NCBI GenBank assembly: GCA_029990175.1
Contig: JARKIP010000065.1
Coordinates: 1,403,001-1,467,000, forward strand
Reading direction: 5' to 3'
Length of the DNA stretch: 64,000 nt
Source of the DNA: Petunia secreta
Lineage: Eukaryota > Streptophyta > Magnoliopsida > Solanales > Solanaceae
Positions 35,066 through 47,120 of the stretch are shown one piece after another. The number at the start of each line of letters is the position of its first letter. The first letter of the stretch is position 1. The notes under the pieces were generated by a model. The model ran no database searches and was not told where the DNA came from. It saw only the letters and a program-made list of their open reading frames with translations. Both the position numbers and the translations under genes were made by a program.

Positions 35066-36324
35066 TCTTTGAAGAAGATGACCTCACATTAAAAAGCCCT
35101 AAGAACATGAGTGTTTTGACAATTAATGTCAAAATATCGTTCAAAACGGCTAACACCCCTTTAGACACTATAATTCCTTTCGTTTTTTTTACTTAAGGAA
35201 TTTAGCGCAATTTAGGGAAATTTTAAGGAAAATATTTTTTCACATTTTTTATTTGGCCTAATCATATATTTTGCAGAAATATTTTTCATTTTTATTTGTA
35301 GCGTGGTTAAAATTCTAGCTCTTTTCCTTAAGAGATAATCGTCACGAGGCTGTTTCTGTAAAAAGTTATCTGAGTGGCCTGTATGTACAAAGGCCCAGAA
35401 GAAAACATGTGGCACTTACAGAATGTTTACTGCCCTTTCTGAATTTGTACAGATTGACCCTTTTTGTGTCTGACTTGATTTTATGTCCGTATTTTGTTAT
35501 TATAAAATATTTTTAAGTTTAGTTTATATTTCTAGTCTTATTATAACTTGTTTGTATTAGGTGAACTTAAAATCTTTTTTTTAGTAAGTTTTGCCCATAT
35601 ATTTAATTTAAGTCCCAAAATTTTTAATCCGGCCGGGAACCACCTTTCGTGAGTCCTTGAAAAGTGCCTAAGACCTTCTTTTCAGGACACTAGGATTTCT
35701 TACCTAGAATTTATGTTATGCAGACCTTACCTGGAGTTAACTATAACAAAGCTTGACACAATTAGGTGCCCTAATACGCCTAGTAAAAGAATATGTTAGG
35801 TGGCGACTCCAAAACCGACTCAACCGAGTCACCTAGTCAAACCCGACCTTTGAACTCGAGCCGAGCTCGAAAAACGGGGTGCGACAATGACTATTGATCT
35901 TTACTGTGAACCATAAGTGTAGTCCTCTCTATCTTCACTAGTTAATTGGAATATTTGATTAGTGAAAATTATGATTACTTAATGTGAGTAGGTAGTTATA
36001 AACTTATAGCACTTGTTCAATAGGAAGACTCGAGGAAAATTAATAACACAATATTTTAGTACAAGTTAGGAGTCGGAGAAATCAATCCTAAATTTCACAT
36101 CTCTTGAATCAAGTCTACTTTTAATTCCTTGTTATTTAGTTTCTTGTTAAGTAGTTGATACAACCAAACCACACTAAAGATATATTCTTGATGTTGATTG
36201 GATAGATAGTTTAGTTATATTGAGTCGTGTTCTCCGTGGAATTCGACCTCGAGACTTTAAATACTGAGCTATATTTGTCGTGACTGCTTAGTCTCTTTTA
36301 CAGGGCATAGTTGGGTGTCATCTA

Positions 36325-36508
36325 CCTCACAATGCTGACTGCTTTTGTTCATATGTACTCAAGAATGAGTGGTTCAATTCTTTATTATGTCCTGGAGGCA
36401 ATGGTTTATGTCCTCCTCCATGTATTGATATTATTTGATAATTGACAGACTGGGGTCGTCTAACCCTTCTCCCCCCACCCAAGATGGTGGTCTTTTGATT
36501 AAAAAATA
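36325..36508 (+). other. LINE 3' UTR end, separated from the rest by the Athila insertion
   Basis: This stretch directly follows the 5-bp repeat CCTCA (36325-36329). It continues the sequence left off at 18683 and runs to an A-rich end just before the 14-bp TSD. No coding content. Confidence 0.7.
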
Positions 36509-36522
36509 ATACTACTACTTGT
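36509..36522. repeat. Right target-site duplication of the LINE
   Basis: ATACTACTACTTGT directly follows the A-rich LINE 3' end and pairs with 12151-12164. Confidence 0.8.
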
Positions 36523-37913
36523 ACTTTTGTATTTCTTATTGACATTGTCAAGTAGAACATTGAATTGGATGCTAGAAATTTGGCAAATGGTCTTGGGAAG
36601 AGAGATGACAAGAAACATATTGGAAACAGAGAAAAAAACTTTTAAATACATCTTTATGGATGAGAAAATAGTTATAATTGTGGGGTTGCCAAATTTAAAG
36701 GGAGAAAAATTAATTATTTGTTATTTTTACGATGGTTCGGACTCTAATTTAGTTAAATGAATCTCAATTACTAGTTTGAGAATTTGACATGTGTCCTTAA
36801 ACTAGAGAGCAGCCCATCCAATTTTAATCTACTTCCGAAAAATTGAGCATAACAAATCTTTCTCTCAACAATAAGCATAAGAAATTTAGGCGAAAATCTC
36901 CCATGCTGTGAATCTTTTTTTTTTTTTTTTCCCAAATCTGAGATTATTGTCTTATTTTAGCAATTACCAATGGTTGTTTTACAGATCTATATATCTTTTG
37001 TACAATTGGTTGCTCTTTCTTCTGCTTCCGTTATCCTTTTTTACTGGTGTGGTTGTTCGGTGAGGTTGAAGTTGATGATGGTGACTGGTGACTATAGAGG
37101 CAGGTGGTGATGATAGGGAAGAATACCCAATATATACTTAATATACACTTAGTGTATGATGTATAAAGGAGTATACATTGAGTGCACATTTAGGTATATT
37201 GAGTATACACTGTATGACTTGTGTTGTAGCTCATGTATAATTAGTACATACTCAATTTTTTACCTAGTGAATATTTAGTATATATGGAGTACAAATTAAG
37301 TATACATTGATTGTGTACATACTCGATTTTTACTCATTGTATGTTCAGTGTAACTTTTATACAAATTAAGTATACACAAATTATGCACTAATTATAAATA
37401 AAATATACATACGATGCTCAGGTAGTACATGCATGGCTGTTAGGATTGATTTTTCTTCAATCTACTCATAACATTCCAAAAATCCCTAGGTTTTTGCTCT
37501 GGATATTAAGTATTATTACTTTCATACCTTGTACCAAAGTTTGTGATTTTCATAAAAACAATTGTGAGTGTAAATCTTGTGAAGATTTTGTCACGCACAA
37601 AATCTAGTTTTGACTTTAAATTCTTCAAAAGGTTACATAACTTTAGATTTTTGCATTAAAGTCACACCATAATCACCTTTGTAACTAATTATCACAAATG
37701 CTGCAACTTGCAACTTCTTGTGCGACTTTTAAGAAAAAACAAAAAATTAGTTTTCACCTTTTAAAAAAAATGACAATAAAAAAAATAAAAACCAATAACT
37801 TTGTATTAAGAAGGAAGAAAAAAAGGATGAGTTCCGGGTTTCGAAAAGAAATAAGAACAAGAAGCAGCAACCTAAAGTTGAACGGCTATGTAATAGAATT
37901 TAAGGTTGAACCT
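36523..37913. other. Flank of the LINE, no gene recognised
   Basis: AT-rich sequence with a T-run (about 36908-36929). A stretch rich in degenerate TATACT/AGTATA words lies at about 37125-37400. Open frames are short and unrecognisable. Confidence 0.55.
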
Positions 37914-38281
37914 TGTTAACTCCCAATTTTCTCCCTCCATTTTATATAATTGGATATATTTAATTTAAAAGGATGATATCATTTTTTTAGATAAAATTGC
38001 AAGATGGCATGCATTTACGTGTGTAACCCAACCCCCTATCTATGCAATATTTACTTAATTGTAAGTATATTATAAAATTGCATCATTTAGGTTATTTTCA
38101 AAGGATATGTACAATTTGTGACTTTTACATAGCTAATACACTTAAATGTCTATTGTGATTATTTATACCTAATTATTATTTGAACTCGTTCATAATTATT
38201 TTTTGTGTTAAATAATATTTTACTAAATCATTCATATTTTACTAATTTTTACTAGCATTTTAATTTAAATATCAGCCAATT
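37914..38281 (+). mobile_element. Left part of a second long LTR, related to the solo LTR
   Basis: It starts TGTTAACTCCCAATTTTCTC, the counterpart of TGTTGACACCCAATTTTGTC at 31517. It follows that LTR collinearly through GCATGCATTTACGTG to CAGCCAATT. There the copia LTR begins. The right part resumes at 53572 with TGTTAT, which follows CCAATT in the solo LTR. Confidence 0.8.
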
Positions 38282-38707
38282 ATTTAAGGAGTGAGAACAA
38301 AGAATTGTGTACCTTGTTATTGCAGCAAAGATTGTTGAATTCACCACTGTCGAAATTGCCCCAAGTCTAACTTTGAATCACTAGGAAACAAAGTATATTC
38401 CACAAACTAAATGCCTTTTTCTCTATGTGTATAATTGGAGATGAGAGAAGAAGAGAGAAAAAACTTTTCTTGATAGAGGAAAAAGAAGTACGTGCTTCTT
38501 TTTAAAGGAAGATTTTGGTCAGTTTTCTTTTCTTTTTTCCACTTTGCACATTCCCCTTCTTCTTTACCTCAATTATCCCACTACTTAATAGTGGTTAAAA
38601 CTGATGAGTAACTTTTTGTAACCCTCACATCTTATCTCTTTCTTTAAATGGGTTGGGTCGGGTCAGTCCACATTAGTGACCCGTAACCCAAATCCGAATA
38701 ACTAACA
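38282..38707 (-). repeat. 3' LTR of the copia element
   Basis: It aligns with 53136-53571 throughout, sharing GTGAGAACAA, TCGAAATTGCCCCAAGTC and the terminal GAATAACTAACA. It is followed by TCTCCAACTTC, which on the minus strand is a purine-rich tract next to the LTR. Confidence 0.85.
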
Positions 38708-40014
38708 TCTCCAACTTCGCACGTGCTGGACCCAGAACTAGTACCATGTTAATTACTCACATAGTTCATACATATAAATAGTTCGTGCGACCTGCAAGCA
38801 TCACCAAGAGTTATACCTATTAAGGTTGTACAAGAGCTCTATGTAGAAGTCCAATCACATATAGAAAGGACTCGGTACTAACACGAGGATTTCATTACTC
38901 GAAATACCCCAGACATCATTCGCTACTCTAGTAGCTTCTTATCTGGTCCCTCAAACTCAATTGAGGTGAAGTCGAGTTCCTATTTAACTTTGTATTATAA
39001 TTATACTTGAAACCTCATGGTAAACATAATGGTCGACATGTGAATACAAGTTAAGTTATAAATTATTTTAATTGTCTAGACATGCACCACATTGCAGAAT
39101 AGCTCATGGCTATTAGTAACATGCTAAAGTAGCAACACCGATTGGTACTTTAAGAGACATAAAAGGTCAAAGGGTATTCCATTGGAAAATCACATTGATC
39201 TATTTCAGGGTCTCACATAATGAAGAAGCAAGGATCCATTCTTCTATTACCCTATTGGTCGATTAGCAGACATGTTATAAAGCACGTGTTACGGTGTTCT
39301 TGCCTAATTCAATTTGGTCTCATCTTAACACGACCCGAAATCCGGCTAGGCCGTGCGGACACCCGACATCCTCCCCTAGACCCGTCAGGCGAACCCTTAT
39401 CAATTAAATTATGAAAATAAATATGATTAAATTCATAAATAAGAACAAGACTTAGAAAACACACATACGTACTGATACCTCTAAGTTGTACAAAAGAAAT
39501 TACAGCTAAATATCCAATATACTAGGTTTAGGGCTATCCAGACTGGACATCTAAGAGTACGAAAAAAGACAGATACCTCCTGAAGGGAGCAACATGCAAC
39601 TAAAGTAATAAAAAATAAACCGGTGGCGATCTGGAATAAAAGCTGGCTCACCCTAATAGCTGAAGTCGTCTTCGCTCCTGAACAACGTGGCAAACTCAAT
39701 CCTGGAGTGAACCTGCCGAAATGAAATAAATAGACAAGAAACAAACAACAAACAAGGGTGAGTCAAAAGGACTCAATAAGTGGGGCAGACTAGTCACCTC
39801 AAAGAATAGGATAGCTAGCCAGGGGGAAGAGAAGCAGATAAATAAAATTCCTCTTATTTAAATTATATATATAAGAAAAAAGAACTAGATAATAACTGGA
39901 AATACGTAAGGAACCAAAAATTCATAAACAACCAGGAACAGAAGATAGACAGAACATATAGGTATCCCAAATATATCAACAATCAGAAATACATCTTATT
40001 ATATGCAAATATTG

Positions 40015-40430
40015 TTGCGGCGTGCAACCCGATCCATATGTTTATAATGTTGCGGCGTGCAATCCGATCCATATGTTTACACCGTTACGGTGTGCAACCT
40101 GATTCATACAATTATACCGCTGCGGCGTGCAACCTGATCCATGTATTTATACTGTATTGGAGTGCAACCCGATCCATATATTTATACCGTTGCGGCGTGC
40201 AACCCGATCCATACATTTATACCGTTGCGGCGTGCAACCCGATCCATACATTTATACCGTTGCGGCGTGCAACCCGATCCATACATTTATACCGTTGCGG
40301 CGTGCAACCCGATCCATGTATTTATACTGTTGCGGCGTGCAATCCGATCCATATATTTATACTGTTGCAGCGTGCAACCTGATCCATATATTTATACCGT
40401 TGCAGCATGCAACCCGATCCCTGCAACCCA
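40015..40430. repeat. 35-bp minisatellite, 12 units, in the 3' LTR
   Basis: The word AACCCGATCC (or a variant) occurs at 40026, 40061, 40096, 40131, 40166 and then every 35 bp to 40411. That is 12 units without an indel. Since 35 is not a multiple of 3, each of three frames reads the same repeat peptide; this explains the overlapping open frames here. Confidence 0.97.
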
Positions 40431-40589
40431 GAATACGAGCAAGAAATATATAAGCAAATTGAAGTATGTCCACAATATGGTATACATACTGCATACACAA
40501 AGTACAACACGATAGTCACACGATAGTCAGCATGCAATGTAATAAAATGGGATGAATGCAGTATGATGCAATGAGGTCACGTGTGCCAA

Positions 40590-41045
40590 ATAGATGGAGC
40601 GAAATCCTCCTACTCCGGGGTGGGATCCTCCTACCCTCAATATAATGTAAGGAGCGGAATCCTCCTGCTCCTGGGGTGGAATCCTCCTACCCATATGATG
40701 CAATGGAGAGGAATCCTCCTGCTCCTGGGGTGGAATCCTCCTACCCTCAGTATGATGCAATGGAGCGGAATCCTCCTGCTCCTGGGGCGGAATCCTCCTG
40801 CACCCAATATAAATGCAATAGAGTGGAATCCTCCTGCTCCTAGGGCAGAATCCTCCTACCCTCTATATGATGCAAATGAAGCAGAATCCTCATGCTCCTG
40901 GGCGGAATCCTCCTACACCCAATATAAATACAATGGAGCGGAATCCTCCTGCTCCTAGGGTGGAATCCTCCTACCCTCAATATGACGCAATGGAGTGGAA
41001 TCCTCCTGCTCCTGGTGCGGAACCCTCATGCACCCAATATGAATG
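40590..41045. repeat. 57-58-bp minisatellite, about 8 units, in the 3' LTR
   Basis: Each unit has two halves starting GGAATCCTCCTGCTCC and GGAATCCTCCTACCC, then ATGATGCAATGGAGC. Spacing is 57-58 bp. Confidence 0.93.
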
Positions 41046-42448
41046 CAACATAATGCATATGAATGCAACACGATGCAATAATAACCCATCACCAGCGCGG
41101 GACTCTCATCGACAGCCAGAAAGTATATGCCAACTCACAGCCAGAGTATAATGCTCCGATCCTCAATGCAATACAACCAACAACAGGACATAACATATAA
41201 TATACAATGTAAATCCAAAGCTAAGGCGTAATGAGTGCGCCTGTCGGCAGCTACACATGTAAGAAATACGTGGTAGATTATCCACGAGGCCAAGGGCCTC
41301 CAAAGAAATGGATACAAACACTTACTTTGTTACAAAGTTAGCACAGCTAATCAACAACCGCTATGTCCTTTGGATTCATTGCCAAACGATCCCACTGTGT
41401 TGAATAAGCAGAAAAATATATCACATAAGGCTAAAGGCTTCATTCCTTATGTCTTAGGGCAATCCAGTTAGGAACCTGATACCCTATTCGCATACGCAAT
41501 ACGCAGGCCAAGCCTATGTACAGGTTTTAAGGTCACATAACCAAACCCTAAATAAATTATATTTATATGTTGCCCATAATTCACTGAGTACGAATATATA
41601 CTCAATTCTATTATCAGGGTCCAATTAACCCTTTAAACTATTAATTGAACTTATTAAAATGATGTCTAATATCCTAATTTTTACTGTCAAAATATATTCA
41701 AACACACGTAATAAATTAAAATAATGTATTAAGATCATTACCTGAATATTTCGAGGTGAAATTCTATCTTTCTCCAGCTCTTTTCTCATTTTCTGGTATT
41801 ATTTTTTCCTTAGCGTCTCGCGTTCTCGTTTCCGTTCTTAGATTAGCCTTTAAGCTAAGGGATACAGATATCCTTTAGCAGCCACCGCCTCCCTTATATT
41901 TTTTTCATTTCCTTTCCTTTTTCTTTTCTCTTTTCTTTTATTTTCTTTTCTTTTCGCGACGGAAATTAAAACGGAACTCTACGAAATTCGAAATGATCCC
42001 AAATTTCTCAAGTAAGTTATACAAAATATATGTAACACACTTGCTAAGGCGGATCTCAAATCGGACTTCCGAAACTCAATATACAAATTAAATGGAAAAA
42101 AGTCAAATTATTTAACTTTCGGCATTTTAGCGGAAACTAGTCGAACAACCTCTAAATTCACTTTTGAAAGTTCACAAAAGTCACAAATAATCATACGAAC
42201 CTAACGGAACTTTTGGATTTTGAATCGGAGTTCATTCGCCAAAATCGAGCTCGAAAATCTCTTTTTAAAATTTACCTATAACGAAAATTGAAACCTTCTT
42301 CCGATACTTACCAAACGAAGTCTGATTTTGCCCAAATTTTACTGACAGGTCCTAATGGACCTTACGAAGATTTTAAAATTATCGACACGTAAATTGGGGC
42401 CCTAATTTCCAAAACGACTACCTAAGGTCGTTTCATTCTCCTCCACTT

Positions 42449-42482
42449 AGACTCTCGTTCGTCCTCGAACGAGCTTGAGTCT
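42449..42482. repeat. Two-tier hairpin beside the polypurine tract
   Basis: AGACTC pairs with GAGTCT (outer stem) and CTCGTTCG with CGAACGAG (inner stem) around TCCT. It lies 13 bp inside the LTR edge at 42435. A paired counterpart is at 57851-57886. Confidence 0.75.
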
Positions 42483-43989
42483 AAAGCATATTCACACATA
42501 TAACAAGAGAACTTGCACGACACTACTTCACGGACATTATCTCATGATTACAGAATCAAAATTATAACGCGCACATCAAACTGTTGGATAAAAATATAAC
42601 TGGATAATATCATAATACCATCGCCCAGATTATTCTGACTAAACTGGCCTTTCCTCGATCATGAGGGGAGAGTTCTACATTTTTGAAACAAGGATACATG
42701 GAGCTCAATATAGATTAACGCGACATATCACCTCGTCGATATATTTTGTGATATAGAACAGGTCATTGAAACTAAGAATTAGCTTACGCTTCAGCAACGC
42801 CTTAGAGATTTAATATTAGTATTCTATATTGGAGGAAGACTCCTCCACTTATAGCATAAACTTATACCACTAATTTGAATAGAAATAGCCATTCTCGCAC
42901 AATCTGATGGACTAGACTTAGCTAAAAAAAGGGAAGGTGGCTCAAACCTGAGCTACCAAAATACCCTCTCGAGTTTCCAAACAGCTGCAACTCTCGAGTT
43001 CACAACTCCATACCTTTTCCATAAGCACCACCGCCTGATGGATCAACCCTGGGATCAAATGACGCTTCTCATTAGCCTTAGTAGCCTTAAAATACAATGT
43101 GCATACCCGGCTACCTTGACACGTACTCTGGCTCCACACAGGGAACATCACAAGCGGCTACTGACCGCCTAAGCTCACTAGCGCCGGACGAACAAGAGAT
43201 GGCAATGGACTGAGGAAAGGAATAATTAGAACTTTGGGAAGCTCATCTTCTTATTTGCTTGGCTACCCAAGCTAGACTCTTTTCGAGTCATGCTAGCCAA
43301 AGAATCGCAATTGAAGAAATAGACATTAAATGAGCTTTATGGATCAACATCCATACCAATTTAACCTCCCAATAAGAAGTAAACTCTGACAATTTACCAG
43401 AAAACCCTTTTATAACCCAGATAAGCTCATGGGATAACATGACTTTACTAGCATTTTGAACCAAGAGGGGATACGTAGATCAAATATTATTTACTAACCA
43501 CTTTACACCGGAAGAAACCATGACACTCCCTTATTGTGATGAACTAGAATTCCATAATCCAAACAACACGGAATTCCGAGAAGAGAGGTAAACTAATTTG
43601 ATATAATAATAGAAGGTGGCACGAAAAGATACCAGGCAGACAATAACGACACTCACTGACAAATCTCTCATATTTAGACCAGATAAATTAATCATACCAG
43701 AAGCTCGCCCCTTTACTGCAACCGATTCTTAATAGAAACAATATCCAAGGAAACCATGGAAACATGATATGACAAATCATTTCCAGATTGATCGGAAGAA
43801 TCAAATCTTACTCACATATAAGGGAAGAAGAAATACATGGGTCTACTACATTGGATGCCTCAACATCCTGCCAGACTGGCAGTTCATAGAACTGCCTCTG
43901 CAGCTGAGCTGAGCCACTACCTTGATATTCACCTTCTGAAGAACCACTACCACTACGCTCTCAACCTCTACTGGATGATGGAATTTCTC
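42483..43989. other. Unassigned interior of the Tekay-like element
   Basis: About 1.5 kb between the PPT-side hairpin and the gag relic. It lies where pol would be, but no RT, RNase H or integrase motif is seen in six frames. The 69-residue minus frame (43151-42942) is not recognised. Confidence 0.6.
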
Positions 43990-45110
43990 TGGCTGATTAA
44001 GATCTAGATGAAATCCCCTGCGACTGTACAGGTTTCTGATGACGAGAGAAAGGATGACTGCCTACTTGTTGGAGCAAGAGAAAACTCCTCAAAGGATAAC
44101 CAGACTCACGACAGTGATAACACCTTTTTGCTAAAAATGGAAGCTGGACAGATTGTTGAAAGCTACAAAGAGAAAGCTGAGTCTAATCTTGATGAACTAC
44201 TCGCGCACTCTGAGAATCACGCTTTACAAGCTGAGATAACCTGGCAAGTGACCTCCCAAAATAATCAGAATTTTTACCTCCAAATAAGGTACCATAGTGC
44301 CCATCAGGGCCGTGGGATCTCTTGCTCTTCCGCTCTAACTCTTCCCGCTCTAACTTATGGTATGCCTAATACCTCTGAGCAATATCAACAACGACATCAA
44401 ATAAAGTCCCAACCTCAATTTCTTGAGCCATCTGTGATCTCAAGGAAGGAGAAAGGTCACCAATTAATCTTTGAATATTCTCGGAAGGTTCATGGACTAG
44501 TTCTAGTGCATATCCAGCCATCCTAAGAATTTAATCTCATATTCTAAAATCCGACAAGCTACCCATCCAATCAACTCAAATTGGCGACTGTTTTTATCCC
44601 GCTCGCTGCGCGAAAGGAACTTTTTCATGAATCTACGAGAAAAATCCAACCAAGTTAGCTAATAAGAGAGCGGTCCACCAATTCAAGGCTGGACCCTTGA
44701 AACTGGAAAGCAGAATAATCAATACCATCTCGCTCGATATAATCAAGACCCTGAATGATACGCTGACATCATTTTTTTTAAAACTTACACTGGATAACAT
44801 CAGAATGTTAATTTGGATAGAATAATGCAGCCTCTTCAGACACTCGGACCGAGCCATTACTCGGGTTAGCTAACCAGCCAGAATAACTAGAGGCACAACA
44901 CATGCTGCTTCTGAAACATAAATTACTGGGGCAGCATAAGGGACTGGAACAGGAGCTTCCTGAGATCGAACGTCTCCATCTGCGGCAACCTGATAAGCTG
45001 CCTAGCGAATAATAGGTTCTTGCGATATCTGTGTCCCTAATATTCTCGTAAATGCATCGTAGAGAGCCAAGAGAACTACAAGGCCCTGCTCCCTTTCCCA
45101 TCGCGAGCTC
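43990..45110 (-). pseudogene. Degraded gypsy gag in the Tekay-like element
   Basis: Near 44520-44400, minus-strand translation gives LVHEPSENIQRLIGDLSPSL and RSQMAQEIEVGTLFDVVVDI. This fits the conserved part of chromovirus gag. Near 44130-44055 a CCHC knuckle remnant reads CYHCRESGYPLRSF, with the His and final Cys lost. The frame breaks repeatedly. The plus-strand frame at 44008-44526 is its shadow. Nothing resembling protease or RT follows to 42436. Confidence 0.7.
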
Positions 45111-45424
45111 GTATAGCTGGGACCTCCGTAACTAGATCGTTAGCACGATGAAAAATTCTCAGGGCTTCGTCAGTGCTAGCCCCAGGCTAGACTGCTTCGT
45201 CTTGAACTCATACCGTTTGCTGATTTGTCGCACGAGGGTTCACAATTACCACCAACGAATTAACGGAAATACTTTTGCATCTTAGACCGACGCACGATCA
45301 GAAAGGAAGGAAGTGAAACTTCCTAAATGCCATCATAGCCTCTCGTAGATAAGTACGGACGTCTACGTACTCATCAGCGAGACTCTACTAGACACTCTCT
45401 TAGTCTGGATAGACTCTAAACCGG

Positions 45425-45436
45425 GCTCTGATACCA
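45425..45436 (-). other. Primer binding site (tRNA-iMet) of the Tekay-like element
   Basis: On the minus strand TGGTATCAGAGC directly follows the LTR end GTGTCA after two bases. It matches the initiator-Met tRNA 3' end. Confidence 0.9.
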
Positions 45437-46119
45437 ACTGACACGACCCGAAATCCGGCTAGGCCATGCGGGCACCCGACATCCTCCCCTAGACCCGTTG
45501 GGCGAACCCTTACCAATTAAATTAGGAAAAATAAATATAACTAAATTCATAAATAAGAACAAGACTTAGAAAACGCACAGACGTATTGATACCTCTAAGC
45601 TGTACAAAAGAAATTACAGCTTACTATCCAACATACTCGGTTTAGGGCTATTTAGACTAGACATCTAAGAGTACAAAAGAAGATAGCTACCTTCTGAAGG
45701 AAACAAAATGCAACTACAGTAATAAACAATAAACTGGTGGCGATCCGGAATAAAAGATGGCGCACCCTAATAGCTAAAGTCGTCTTCGCTCCTGAACAAC
45801 GTGGCGAACTCAATCCTGGAGCGAACCTGCCGAAATGAAATAAATAGACAAGAAACAAACAACAAACAAAGGTGAGACAAAAGGACTAAATAAGTGGGGC
45901 AGACTAGTCACCTCAAAGAATAAGATAACTAGCCAGGGGGAAGAGAAGCAGATAAACAAAATTCCTCTTATTTAAATTATATATAAAAAAAACAGAACCA
46001 AATCATAACTGGAAATATGTATGGAACCAAAAACTCAAAAACAACCAGGAACATAAGATAGATAGAATATATAGGTATCCCGAACATAACAACAATCAGA
46101 AATACATCTTATTATATGC

Positions 46120-46360
46120 AAATATCGTTGCGGCGTGAAACCCGATCCATATGTTTATAATGTTGCGGCGTGCAATCCGATCCATATGTTTATACTGTTG
46201 CGGTGTGAAACCCGATCCATACATTTATACCGCTGCGGCGTGCAACCCGATCCATTTATTTATACAACCCGATCCATATATTTATACCGTTGCAGCGTGC
46301 AACCCGATCAATACATTTATACCGTTGCGGCGTGCAACCCGTTCCCCGCAACCCCGAATA
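46120..46360. repeat. 35-bp minisatellite, about 7 units, in the 5' LTR
   Basis: Same unit as 40015-40430, with about seven copies and one truncated unit near 46255-46270. Confidence 0.93.
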
Positions 46361-46514
46361 CGAGCGAGAAATATATAGGCAAATTAAAATATGTCCACAA
46401 TATGGTATACATACCACATACACAAAGCACAGCATGATAGTCACACAATAGTCAGCATGCGGTGCAAGAAAATGGAATGAATGAAGTATGATGCAATGAG
46501 GTCACGTGTGCCAA

Positions 46515-47120
46515 ATAGATGGAGCGGAATCCTCCTACTCTGGGGCGGGATCCTCTTACCCTCAATATGATGTAAGGAGCAGAATCCTCCTGCTCCTGGG
46601 GCGGAATCCTTCTGCCCTCAATATGATGCAATGGAGCGGAATCTCCTGCTCCCTAGGTGGAATCCTCCTACCCTCAATATGATGCAATGGAGCGGAATCC
46701 GCCTGCTCCTGGGGCGGAATCCTCCTGCACACAATATAAATGCAATGGAGTAGAATCCTCCTGCTCCTGGGGCGGAATCCTCCTGCACCCAATATAAATG
46801 CAATGGAGCGGAATCCTCCTGCTCCTAGGGCAAAATCCTCCTACCCTCAATATGATGTAATGGAGCGGAATCCTCCTGCACGCAATATAAATGCAATGGA
46901 GGGGAATCCTCCTGCTCCAAGGGCGGAATCCTCCTACCCTCAATATGATGCAATGGAGCGGAATCCTCATGCTCCTGAGGCGGAATCCTCTTGCACCTAA
47001 TATAAATGCAATGGAGCAGAATCCTCCTGCTCCTAGGGCGGAATCCTCCTACCCTCAATATAATGCAATGGAGCAGAATCCTCCTGCTCCTGGTACGGAA
47101 TCCTCCTGTACCCAATATGA
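46515..47120. repeat. 57-58-bp minisatellite, about 11 units, in the 5' LTR
   Basis: Same unit as 40590-41045 with more copies, including one short unit near 46861-46897. Long minus- and plus-strand open frames here are repeat artefacts. Confidence 0.93.

Larger units (their letters stand above)
31517..35886 (+). mobile_element. Solo long LTR of 4370 bp (Tat/Ogre-like size)
   Basis: It starts TGTTGACACCC, ends GGGTGCGACA, and is flanked by perfect 5-bp repeats ATGAC (31512-31516 and 35887-35891). No second LTR, primer site or gag/pol sequence is found inside, so it is best read as a solo LTR left by recombination between two LTRs. A TATA word (TATAAAT, 33383-33389) lies mid-element, as expected for an LTR promoter. 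LTRs over 4 kb are known from Ogre-type Tat elements; the lineage is inferred from size only. Related copies occur at 37914-38281 plus 53572-56050, and at 60552-63025. Confidence 0.8.
18684..36324 (+). mobile_element. Athila/Tat-type Ty3/gypsy element, gag-protease only, twice interrupted
   Basis: Two LTRs match: 18684-19957, and 30671-36324 less its 4.37-kb insert. The near-identical flanking 5-mers are CTTCA (18679-18683) and CCTCA (36325-36329). A tRNA-Asp-type primer site follows the left LTR. Gag and aspartic protease are recognisable, but RT, RNase H and integrase are missing. A stretch resembling the post-pol junction of these elements (CGGAAGGCAACCCATG near 28858) follows the CACTA insertion, so pol was lost before or apart from that insertion. 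Athila versus Tat is not settled by what remains. Confidence 0.85.
30671..36324 (+). repeat. 3' LTR of the Athila/Tat-type element, split by a solo LTR
   Basis: LTR sequence lies at 30671-31516 and resumes at about 35887-36324. The break after GAATGATGAC matches a point that is continuous in the 5' LTR (near 19515). TATA word at 31114-31121. Confidence 0.85.
12165..36508 (+). mobile_element. L1-like LINE retrotransposon, split by an Athila-type insertion
   Basis: It is bounded by a 14-bp target duplication with one mismatch: ATACTAATACTTGT at 12151-12164 and ATACTACTACTTGT at 36509-36522. The 3' end is A-rich (AAAAAAT just before the right TSD). LINE sequence occupies 12165-18683 and 36325-36508, about 6.7 kb in total; the middle is a later LTR-retrotransposon nest. 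ORF1 (DUF4283 plus zinc knuckle) and ORF2 (endonuclease, RT, RNase H) are in the normal L1 order, but both carry many stops. The match of the two flanks supports a full-length insertion. Confidence 0.88.
39326..42435 (-). repeat. 3' LTR of the Tekay-like element
   Basis: 3110 bp. Plus-strand ends are TAACACGACCCG and GGTCGTTTCA. It contains a 35-bp array (40015-40430) and a 57-bp array (40590-41040). Confidence 0.9.

Noticed and set aside
40038..41151. Long overlapping open frames on both strands (peptides with repeated ACNPIH, RSIHLY, PPAPRAESSYP)
   Set aside because: They are translations of the 35-bp and 57-bp minisatellites inside an LTR. Frames stay open because the units lack stops.
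44008..44526. 172-residue plus-strand frame in the gypsy interior
   Set aside because: Antisense shadow of the minus-strand gag relic; no recognisable family.
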